The notes beneath the pieces were generated by a model. It did not search any database, had not been told where the DNA came from, and was given only the letters and a program-made list of their open reading frames with translations. The position numbers and the translations under genes were made by a program. Shown here one piece after another: positions 1 through 4,548 of a stretch of 5,176 nt of DNA; the stretch's first letter is position 1; each line of letters opens with the position of its first letter. The stretch comes from Desulfobacterales bacterium (GTDB lineage Bacteria; Desulfobacterota; Desulfobacteria; Desulfobacterales; Desulfobacteraceae), in contig JAKSBM010000331.1 in the NCBI GenBank assembly GCA_022361135.1, positions 1-5,176 on the forward strand, given 5' to 3'.

Positions 1-96
1 AAGGGGAGACAAGACCGAAAAACAAAAAAGGTATCCGGCACGGGCCATGCAACGGCAGAGGGCCGCGGCCGCCTTTAAACGGCCATGGACCTGGAA
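1..96. other. Non-coding edge downstream of the CooT gene
   Basis: No coding region is supported here. The stretch lies 3' of the leftward operon. It holds a perfect GC-rich palindrome, GGCCGCGGCC (61-70), overlapping an 8-base GCGGCCGC word (65-72). It also holds a possible small stem, GGCCG/CGGCC (67-71 with 80-84), and an A-rich tract that reads as CCTTTTTTGTTTTT on the minus strand (18-31). Whether the upstream operon terminates here cannot be decided by eye. Confidence 0.6.
17..50 (-). terminator. Possible weak intrinsic terminator of the tmk operon
   Basis: Read on the minus strand, a short stem GCATG/CGTGC with one G-T pair and a GCC loop (38-50) is followed by about 8 bases and then a T-rich tract (18-29). 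The gap between stem and T-tract is longer than in a typical intrinsic terminator, so this is only a candidate. Its position just after the last gene of the leftward operon is the main support. Confidence 0.25.
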
Positions 97-285
97 TCAG
101 GCCGGTTGAATATACACCTTGTGATCCACCAGGGAGAGGGAGGCGATATATCCTTTAATGAATTTTTGTTCACCGAAAATGGACACCAGCCGGATCCCGT
201 TTTCATCGGGTTCCACCTTATCCACCGCTTCCATTAACAGGGTCTCGCTCCCGTCTTCCAGCAGATATGCATTTGCTTCACACAT
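97..285 (-). CDS. CooT-family nickel-binding protein
   Basis: A 62-residue protein that matches the small CooT family (earlier annotated as a putative RNA-binding protein). In Rhodospirillum rubrum, CooT takes part in supplying nickel to carbon monoxide dehydrogenase, and its homodimer binds Ni(II) through the cysteine directly after the start methionine. That Met-Cys start is present here (MCEANAYL). The central part (roughly residues 22-50, with EPDENGIRLVSIFGE and the following KFIKGYIASLSL) has the small beta-barrel pattern of the family. The start is well supported by AAGGAG six bases upstream on the minus strand, and the length is typical. It is the last gene of a leftward operon, 16 bases after the DUF3842 gene. 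The family call is confident. The nickel role is by homology, and the client enzyme is not in the window, so no cooT symbol is assigned. Confidence 0.85.
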   Translation of the reverse strand: MCEANAYLLEDGSETLLMEAVDKVEPDENGIRLVSIFGEQKFIKGYIASLSLVDHKVYIQPA

Positions 286-301
286 GGGGTCTCCTTATGA
301 C

Positions 302-775
302 TTATCCTTTATAATTGGATTCATTTTCCGGGGTTGAAAATCGACCTGAGGCAAACCAGGTATCCAGCACCTCATCCACCAGCAGGGGAAGGGGCAGTCC
401 GTTGACGCCGGCCAGGGAAATATTCTCCTGGGACAGGGGGAGCAGGATTTTTTTGGCATCGGACTGACAAACGGCTTCAGCCATGGCCGGTGTGACCTCC
501 CCCATCATGGCATGGGGCATGACAATGCCCAAAGAGCCAATGATAACATGGGCCCGACGGGTGGTCTGAACAATGGCATTGGTGCCGGACGCCCCTTTGT
601 TGGCCCGGGATTTCAACATCTGGGCAGTGGCAATGGCATTGGTGCCCAGGGCAATGATTTCAATGGCCTCGCCGCACCGCTCCTTCAATTTTTTGATCAC
701 CACCGAGCCGATCCCGCCCCCCTGGCCGTCTATGACACAAACCCGCTGCACGTTCCGCACTGTTTGATTCTCCAT
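302..775 (-). CDS. DUF3842 family protein
   Basis: A 157-residue protein recognisable as DUF3842, a family of unknown function. Near the N-terminus (residues 14-23) is the family signature VIDGQGGGIG, a glycine-rich turn after a beta strand that resembles a Rossmann or P-loop-like nucleotide-binding site. It is followed by ALGTNAIAT (42-50), a second GTNAI block (64-68) and a GEVTPAMAEAV block. No transmembrane segment or signal peptide is evident, so it is probably cytoplasmic. The start at 775 is preferred because AAAAGG lies six bases upstream and the conserved region begins soon after. A longer reading from 853 would add 26 unrelated residues overlapping the end of tmk. It lies 29 bases after tmk and 16 before the CooT-family gene, so the three are almost certainly cotranscribed. 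A nucleotide-binding role is inferred from the glycine motif only. Confidence 0.9.
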   Translation of the reverse strand: MENQTVRNVQRVCVIDGQGGGIGSVVIKKLKERCGEAIEIIALGTNAIATAQMLKSRANKGASGTNAIVQTTRRAHVIIGSLGIVMPHAMMGEVTPAMAEAVCQSDAKKILLPLSQENISLAGVNGLPLPLLVDEVLDTWFASGRFSTPENESNYKG

Positions 776-804
776 GGTCTGCCTTTTGGTTATGTTTGGG
801 TTCC

Positions 805-1461
805 CTATTCGTGGGTAAGGGGCAGGGAAACGGCCCGGCACAAATGCTGCCAAACCCGTTCTTCAACCTCTTCCTCACTGCCGTTTCCGTCCACGATGAC
901 AACCCGCTCGGTGTCGCCAAACCGCTCAAAGGCGGTGAAATAATGACGCCGAACCGATTCAAGAATATCAATTTTTTCGTAGATGTCCAGACTCTGGCGG
1001 CCGGATTTAATACGTTCCAGACACAAACCCGGATCCACATCAATGAAGAGGGTCACGCTGGGCTTTAAAATCTGGGCATTCATCTGATTCAAGGTAATGA
1101 CCTGATCCATATCCATGAACTGGGCATGGTAAGCATAGGAAGAAAAATAATACCGGTCGCAAACCACCACCCGCCCCTGGTCCACCTGGGCCTTGATACC
1201 GTTGTCAGCATTGAGGAGGTGATCGGTGCGGTCGGCGGCAAAGAGGGCGGCCAGGGTTCGCTGGTCCACGGCCACATCTCCGGAAAGCATCTTTCGAATC
1301 AGGGTACCAATGGGGCCGTCGGTGGGTTCACAGGTGGCCACCGGGCTGATACCGCCTGCAGTGAGGCGATTACAGATCCGCCGGGCCTGGGTACTTTTCC
1401 CGGAACCGTCGATCCCTTCAAATACGATGAGCTGTCCACTCTCCAATGCGTCCAAAGCCAT
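805..1461 (-). CDS. tmk: Thymidylate kinase (dTMP kinase)
   Basis: This enzyme phosphorylates dTMP to dTDP with ATP in the cytoplasm, an essential step to dTTP. The 218-residue product has the family motifs in order: P-loop GIDGSGKST (16-24), the substrate-loop EPTDGPIG (45-52), LFAADRTDHL (73-82), the DRY motif with following SSYAYH (102-112), the FIDVDP strand (139-144) and a basic lid near RIKSGR (150-155). The P-loop carries no internal basic residue, so the lid residues probably supply the charge, as in the bacterial (type II) enzymes. The EPTDGP form differs from the REPGGT form of E. coli, and the usual Arg before Glu is Cys44 here. The start at 1461 is chosen because AAGGA sits seven bases upstream and a good promoter ends about 25 bases before it. 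An upstream in-frame start at 1545 would lie above that promoter. First gene of the leftward operon. Confidence 0.95.
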   Translation of the reverse strand: MALDALESGQLIVFEGIDGSGKSTQARRICNRLTAGGISPVATCEPTDGPIGTLIRKMLSGDVAVDQRTLAALFAADRTDHLLNADNGIKAQVDQGRVVVCDRYYFSSYAYHAQFMDMDQVITLNQMNAQILKPSVTLFIDVDPGLCLERIKSGRQSLDIYEKIDILESVRRHYFTAFERFGDTERVVIVDGNGSEEEVEERVWQHLCRAVSLPLTHE

Positions 1462-1492
1462 TCCCTCTTCCTTCAAATGATTAAAAGAAAAG

Positions 1493-1521
1493 GTTATAGC
1501 AATATCCCCCGGGCCTGGCAA
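1493..1521 (-). promoter_or_regulatory. Sigma70-type promoter of the tmk operon
   Basis: On the minus strand, TTGCCA (1516-1521) is separated by exactly 17 bases from TATAAC (1493-1498). The predicted transcription start is near 1486, giving a leader of about 25 bases to the tmk start at 1461 with its ribosome binding site. The match is by eye to the housekeeping consensus. The position agrees with the chosen tmk start. Confidence 0.65.
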
Positions 1522-1538
1522 GGGCGGCGGGGGCTGTA

Positions 1539-1567
1539 TTGACAATGCCCAGACCAGGCGTTACTAT
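1539..1567 (+). promoter_or_regulatory. Strong sigma70-type promoter of the Met-rich lipoprotein gene
   Basis: A perfect TTGACA (1539-1544) is followed after 17 bases by TACTAT (1562-1567). The expected start of transcription is near 1574, leaving a leader of about 155 bases before the ATG at 1730. It is divergent from the tmk promoter, with the two -35 boxes only 17 bases apart, so the two promoters could interfere or share a regulator. Confidence 0.65.
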
Positions 1568-1670
1568 TTATCAATTATCGTATGCACGCAAGCCTCCCTT
1601 TTTTAGCCTTTTCACCCATCCCTGTCTTCTTTCTTTCCCCCTTTTAATTTCCATACGATTCACCCGAATC

Positions 1671-1689
1671 AAAATGCCCTGGGCATTTT
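1671..1689. promoter_or_regulatory. Perfect inverted repeat in the leader of the Met-rich gene
   Basis: AAAATGCCC (1671-1679), one central T, and GGGCATTTT (1681-1689) form a perfect 9-bp dyad. Flanking ATC (1668-1670) and GAT (1691-1693) could extend it across a one-base bulge. It lies about 100 bases downstream of the predicted transcription start and 24 bases before the ribosome binding site. The one-base centre suits a dimeric DNA-binding protein better than an RNA hairpin, though a shorter-stem hairpin could form. Operator, leader structure or chance cannot be separated from sequence alone. Confidence 0.45.
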
Positions 1690-1713
1690 CGATACATTTA
1701 ATGCAACCCCATG

Positions 1714-1720
1714 TAAGGAG
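1714..1720 (+). promoter_or_regulatory. Ribosome binding site of the Met-rich lipoprotein gene
   Basis: TAAGGAG lies nine bases before the ATG at 1730. This site is what selects 1730 among the very many in-frame ATG codons of the gene. It overlaps an ATGTAA start-stop pair at 1711-1716. Confidence 0.8.
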
Positions 1721-1729
1721 AAGCAAACC

Positions 1730-2506
1730 ATGAAACAAAGAACCCTGTCCATTATTACCCTTTTGGCCGTTGCCGCCTTAATCCTCTCCGGATGCAACCA
1801 TATGGATAAACCCATGATGATGGAAAAAGACGGCAAGATGATGAAGGGAATGGATCACCATAAAATGTCTGCCAACGAATCCATGATGATGAAAGATGCC
1901 AAAAAAATGATGATGTACGGCAAGATGATGATGAAACACGGCATGATGCTCACCGACGGCATGAAAAAACCGGAAAATGCCATGATGATGATGAGCGACG
2001 GCAAAATGATGATGAACGACGGCATGATGATGAAGGACGACATGATGGCCCGGTACGGCAAAATGATGATGCAGTACGGGAAAATGATGATGGACAACGG
2101 GAAGATGATGACCTCGGACATGATGAAGCAGGACGGCATGATGATGATGAACGACGGCATGATGATGATGAAGGCCGGGAATAAGATGATGGACGGCATG
2201 GTCATGATGCGGGCCGGGGAAATGATGATGAAGCACGGCAAAATGAAGATGGACGGCATGATGATGGACATGGAGATGATGAAGCAGGACGGCATGATGA
2301 TGATGGACAATGGGAAGATGATGATGCACGACGGCAAAAAAATGAAATACGGCAAAATGATGATGGACCACGGGAAGATGATGATGGATGGAAAGATGAT
2401 GGATGGCAAAATGATGATGATGGACGGCGAAATGATGATGAAGGATGGGATGATGATGATGAAATCCGGAAAAATGATGATGGATGACCGGATGATGATG
2501 AAATAA
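1730..2506 (+). CDS. Methionine-rich repeat lipoprotein, function unknown
   Basis: A 258-residue protein with no family I can name. Residues 1-21 form a lipoprotein signal peptide: MKQR, a hydrophobic core, then lipobox L19-S20-G21-C22. The residue after the lipidated cysteine is Asn, which by the E. coli sorting rule would favour the outer membrane. The mature part is almost entirely Met runs (MM, MMM, MMMM) split by short spacers such as DGK, YGK, KHG, NDG and KQDG. By hand count about 100 of 258 residues are Met, with many Lys, Asp and Gly, about seven His, four Tyr, and no Trp, Phe or further Cys. Many units recur every seven residues, roughly x-(D/N/H/Y)-G-(K/M)-M-M-M. It has its own promoter, leader and ribosome binding site. 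Thioether-rich sequences are known in Cu(I)/Ag(I) handling proteins, and exposed Met can scavenge oxidants. Either role is inference. It recalls the compositionally biased MxKDx pentapeptide-repeat secreted proteins but has a different repeat unit. Confidence 0.85.
   Translation: MKQRTLSIITLLAVAALILSGCNHMDKPMMMEKDGKMMKGMDHHKMSANESMMMKDAKKMMMYGKMMMKHGMMLTDGMKKPENAMMMMSDGKMMMNDGMMMKDDMMARYGKMMMQYGKMMMDNGKMMTSDMMKQDGMMMMNDGMMMMKAGNKMMDGMVMMRAGEMMMKHGKMKMDGMMMDMEMMKQDGMMMMDNGKMMMHDGKKMKYGKMMMDHGKMMMDGKMMDGKMMMMDGEMMMKDGMMMMKSGKMMMDDRMMMK
1814..2500 (+). repeat. ATG-rich imperfect tandem repeat region
   Basis: Almost the whole mature part of the lipoprotein gene consists of in-frame ATG runs of two to four codons. 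The spacers resemble gacggcaaa, gacggc and aagcacggc, and the common period is 18-21 bases. A perfect 30-bp direct repeat, encoding MMKQDGMMMM, occurs at 2120-2149 and 2276-2305. The two copies are offset by 156 bases (52 codons), which shows internal segmental duplication. All differences keep the reading frame. Confidence 0.85.
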
Positions 2507-2521
2507 GCCCTCCCACAACTC

Positions 2522-2550
2522 CGGCAGCCCCCTTCCCCCGGGGGCTGTCG
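2522..2550 (+). terminator. GC-rich hairpin downstream of the Met-rich gene
   Basis: An 11-bp stem (2522-2532 with 2540-2550, including CAGCCCCC/GGGGGCTG and one G-T pair) encloses a 7-base loop and begins 15 bases after the stop codon. No T-tract follows on the plus strand. Nine A residues follow instead (2559-2567). It is therefore a hairpin-only or mRNA-end-protecting candidate rather than a classic intrinsic terminator. Confidence 0.45.
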
Positions 2551-2558
2551 CCCTCCTC

Positions 2559-2598
2559 AAAAAAAAACCTGGACAATTCATCTCACCTTGGATATAAA
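2559..2598 (+). promoter_or_regulatory. Promoter of the FAD oxidoreductase gene, with A-tract
   Basis: TGGACA (2570-2575) is followed after 17 bases by TATAAA (2593-2598), a good sigma70-type pair. The predicted start is near 2605, giving a leader of about 28 bases. The run of nine A (2559-2567) lies just upstream of the -35 box, where an UP-like element that contacts the polymerase alpha subunit would be expected. This implies the gene is transcribed separately from the Met-rich gene. Confidence 0.6.
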
Positions 2599-2629
2599 TG
2601 GAAGGTTTGCGTAAATTTTAGCAAGGTGA
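2583..2629 (+). promoter_or_regulatory. Inverted repeat covering promoter and ribosome binding site
   Basis: TCACCTTG (2583-2590) and CAAGGTGA (2622-2629) are perfect 8-bp inverted copies separated by 31 bases. The right arm contains the ribosome binding site (AAGGTGAT, 2623-2630). The left arm lies between the -35 and -10 boxes. An RNA made from the gene's own promoter would lack the left arm and leave the site free. An RNA reading through from the Met-rich gene would contain both arms and could hide it. This reading is inference; a DNA-level operator is the alternative. Confidence 0.4.
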
Positions 2630-2632
2630 TCT

Positions 2633-4009
2633 ATGAAATACGATGTTATTATCGTGGGCGGTGGGCCCGCAGGACTTTTTGCGGCCTATCACTTAAAGGA
2701 ACATTCCAATCTCAAGGTCCTTTTAATCGAAAAGGGACGGGATTCCCTTAAGCGAAAATGCCCCAATCACAACCTTCAAAAATGTACCCAATGCGACCCC
2801 TGCAATATCCTGGCTGGCATTGGTGGCGCCGGACTCTACTCCGACGGTAAACTTAACTTCATTCCCCGCCTGGGAAAAACAGATCTCACCCAATTCATGC
2901 CCCTCTCCGATGCCCAGGCCCTCATCGACGAAACCGAAGAAATCTTCACCCGTTTCAAGATGGATGGTGCGGTATATCCCACCAACATGACCGAAGCCAA
3001 GCAGGTGCGTAAAGAAGCCAAACGGGTTGGCATTGACCTGCTCCTCATCAAACAAAAACACCTGGGATCGGACAATCTGCCCGGCTACATCGCCGGCATG
3101 GCAGAGCACATTCAATCCCGGGGGCTGGACGTAAAACTCAAGGAAGAAGTCCTGGACATCCTTGTGGAAGACGGTCACATCACCGGCGTTCTCACGGACA
3201 AGGCCAGCTACCAGGCCGACAATGTTATCCTGGCACCGGGCCGGGTGGGAGCCAATTGGATGACCACCATTGCCCAGAAGCATCAGCTTCCCGTGAGCCA
3301 GCGGGGCATTGAAGTGGGCGTCCGCGTGGAGGTGCACAACGACATCATGGATGACCTGTGCAACGTGATCTACGACCCCACATTCTTCATCCAGACCCCG
3401 ACCTACGACGACCAGACCCGGACCTTCTGTACCAACCAGGGCGGTTTCATCTCCCTGGAAAACTACAAGGACTTTGTCTGCGTCAACGGCCATGCCTATT
3501 CCGGGAAAAAGTCCCAGAATACCAATTTCGCCTTCCTTTCCAAGGTGGTCCTCACGGAACCGGTGACCGACAACCAGGCCTATGGAGAATCCATTGGCCG
3601 GCTGGCCACCCTCATCGGCGGGGGGAAGCCCATCCTCCAAAGATTTGGGGATTTGAAACGGGGACGGCGCTCCACCTGGAACCGGGTCTCCAAGGGCTAT
3701 ATCCAGCCCACCATGACCAATGTGGTTTGCGGTGACATCGCCATGGCCCTGCCCGAACGGATCTTGTCCAACCTCATCGAGGGGCTGGAGATCCTCAACG
3801 AAGTGGTACCCGGGGTTTCCAACGACGAGACCCTGCTCTATGCCCCGGAGATTAAATTCTTCGCCACCCAGATTGAAACCAATTCCCATCTGGAAACCGG
3901 CATCAAGGGCATGTATGTGGCCGGAGACGGTCCCGGGGTTGCCGGCAACATTGTATCTGCCGCCGCCACCGGCCTGATCCCGGCTAAACGGATCATTGAA
4001 CTTCAATAA
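2633..4009 (+). CDS. FAD-dependent oxidoreductase (COG2509-type)
   Basis: A 458-residue cytoplasmic flavoprotein of the family annotated as an uncharacterised FAD-dependent dehydrogenase. The N-terminus binds the FAD ADP moiety: DVIIVGGGPAGLFAAY (4-19) and LLIEKG (30-35), with Glu33 the expected ribose ligand. Next is a cysteine cluster, Cys43, Cys51, Cys54 and Cys57 (C-x7-C-x2-C-x2-C), running into GGAGLYSDGKLN (64-75), a family hallmark. Further blocks are APGRVGANW, the basic GDLKRGRRSTWNR region, YAPEIKF, and the C-terminal flavin motif VAGDGPGVAGNIVSAAATG (429-447). The length is normal for the family and the gene is intact. AAGGTGAT with its last base two bases before the ATG supports the start. 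The substrate is not known; the cysteines could hold a metal or Fe-S centre or act in redox. It has its own promoter and is convergent with queD. Confidence 0.92.
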   Translation: MKYDVIIVGGGPAGLFAAYHLKEHSNLKVLLIEKGRDSLKRKCPNHNLQKCTQCDPCNILAGIGGAGLYSDGKLNFIPRLGKTDLTQFMPLSDAQALIDETEEIFTRFKMDGAVYPTNMTEAKQVRKEAKRVGIDLLLIKQKHLGSDNLPGYIAGMAEHIQSRGLDVKLKEEVLDILVEDGHITGVLTDKASYQADNVILAPGRVGANWMTTIAQKHQLPVSQRGIEVGVRVEVHNDIMDDLCNVIYDPTFFIQTPTYDDQTRTFCTNQGGFISLENYKDFVCVNGHAYSGKKSQNTNFAFLSKVVLTEPVTDNQAYGESIGRLATLIGGGKPILQRFGDLKRGRRSTWNRVSKGYIQPTMTNVVCGDIAMALPERILSNLIEGLEILNEVVPGVSNDETLLYAPEIKFFATQIETNSHLETGIKGMYVAGDGPGVAGNIVSAAATGLIPAKRIIELQ

Positions 4010-4072
4010 TGGATCCGAATAACTGAGACCACATACGGGATCGTGGATCCAACGCACCGGATCAAAGGATCC
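3990..4072. repeat. Cluster of six GGATC words
   Basis: GGATC begins at 3990, 4011, 4038, 4045, 4059 and 4067. Three copies are full GGATCC palindromes (4011, 4045, 4067). Two look like a repeated doublet, GGATC-3 bases-GGATCC (with an 8-base offset at 4059/4067 and 7 at 4038/4045). The cluster spans the end of the oxidoreductase gene and the gap before the terminator. Copies can pair with each other, for example GATCC 4046-4050 with GGATC 4059-4063. No function is known. Confidence 0.55.
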
Positions 4073-4081
4073 TTGAAATAC

Positions 4082-4136
4082 AAAAAACCCCGCCCGGGCC
4101 ATGGCCCGGTGCGGGGTTTTTCATTTATTTTTTTCA
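4082..4136. terminator. Strong bidirectional intrinsic terminator
   Basis: Between convergent genes, A-run plus CCCCGC (4083-4093) pairs with GCGGGG plus T-run (4111-4121). Inside it, the palindrome CCGGGCCATGGCCCGG (4094-4109) continues the stem, with one unpaired T at 4110. A T-rich tail follows on the plus strand (4117-4134) and a T-run also follows on the minus strand (complement of 4082-4087). It can stop transcription of the oxidoreductase gene from the left and of the dnaJ-queD unit from the right. Confidence 0.9.
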
Positions 4137-4143
4137 GGTCAGC

Positions 4144-4527
4144 CTATTCCGGGCAATACATGGCACAGGCATCGTCGGATTCCCAGGCCATGACCTTGGA
4201 CACCCGGACGTTTTCATCCATATCCTGATTGAGCAGGGTCTGCACCCGCTCGGCAATGTATACGGCAATGCGTTCCGAGGTGGGCTGTTGCCCCTCAAAG
4301 GCATCCAGCTCATTAAGGTATTTGTGGTCCAGTTCCTGGTCCACCACCTGGCGAACGGCCTTCTTAATGTCGCCGAAATCCGCCAGAACCCCGGCGCTGT
4401 TCAGCTTTTCCCCACGGACGTGGACTTCCACCTGCCAATTGTGGCCATGGAGATTTTCGCACTTCTGTCCCACCATGGCCAATTGATGGGCGCCTGCAAA
4501 CCGGGTCTTCACCTTGAGTTCAAACAT
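4144..4527 (-). CDS. queD: 6-carboxy-5,6,7,8-tetrahydropterin synthase (QueD/PTPS family)
   Basis: A 127-residue enzyme of the 6-pyruvoyl-tetrahydropterin synthase fold. In bacteria, QueD converts dihydroneopterin triphosphate to 6-carboxytetrahydropterin, the first committed step to 7-deazapurines such as queuosine in tRNA. Zinc ligands are His14, His27 and His29 (in CENLHGHNW). Catalytic residues are Cys23, Asp67 and His68 (LDHKYLNEL). The conserved GVLADFGDIK (46-55), PTSERIAVYIAERV (82-95) and the substrate-binding Glu116 (WESDDA) are all present. The CxxxHGH spacing fits QueD rather than the eukaryotic enzyme. AAGG about eight bases upstream supports the start. The gene follows dnaJ by 21 bases, so it is probably cotranscribed with it, and it ends 22 bases before the bidirectional terminator. 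No other queuosine genes are in view, so the pathway product is by homology. Confidence 0.93.
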   Translation of the reverse strand: MFELKVKTRFAGAHQLAMVGQKCENLHGHNWQVEVHVRGEKLNSAGVLADFGDIKKAVRQVVDQELDHKYLNELDAFEGQQPTSERIAVYIAERVQTLLNQDMDENVRVSKVMAWESDDACAMYCPE

Positions 4528-4548
4528 AAATTCCGCCTTGATACTCGA

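Noticed and set aside
61..72. GC-rich palindrome with a GCGGCCGC word as a possible cloning scar or functional site
   Set aside because: No vector sequence surrounds it, and such words arise by chance in GC-rich gaps.
302..853. A longer start (853) for the DUF3842 protein
   Set aside because: The added 26 residues overlap tmk and do not resemble the family. The start at 775 has a good ribosome binding site.
512..943. A plus-strand open frame across the DUF3842 and tmk genes
   Set aside because: It lies opposite two genes with clear family motifs and has no recognisable domain.
805..1545. A longer start (1545) for thymidylate kinase
   Set aside because: The extra 28 residues are a proline-rich, non-family segment that spans the predicted promoter. 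The start at 1461 has a good ribosome binding site.
1544..1562. AATGCCC in the promoter spacer as a second operator matching the leader dyad
   Set aside because: The same words also occur inside coding sequence (for example GACAATGCCC at 521-530 and GGGCATT at 1074-1080), so the match is not specific enough.
1539..1733. A small plus-strand frame ending in an ATGA overlap with the Met-rich gene, possibly a leader peptide
   Set aside because: Its first codon is the TTG of the -35 box, so it would not be transcribed whole. Internal ATG codons at 1674 and 1701 lack a ribosome binding site.
1778..2581. A long minus-strand open frame encoding a His-rich protein opposite the Met-rich gene
   Set aside because: ATG runs on one strand read as CAT (His) on the other, and the repeat has few stop triplets in that frame. 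There is no signal peptide or clear ribosome binding site, while the plus strand has promoter, ribosome binding site and lipobox.
2723..4102. A 459-codon minus-strand open frame opposite the oxidoreductase gene
   Set aside because: The plus strand carries clear FAD-family motifs from end to end. The antisense frame has no recognisable domain and runs into the terminator.
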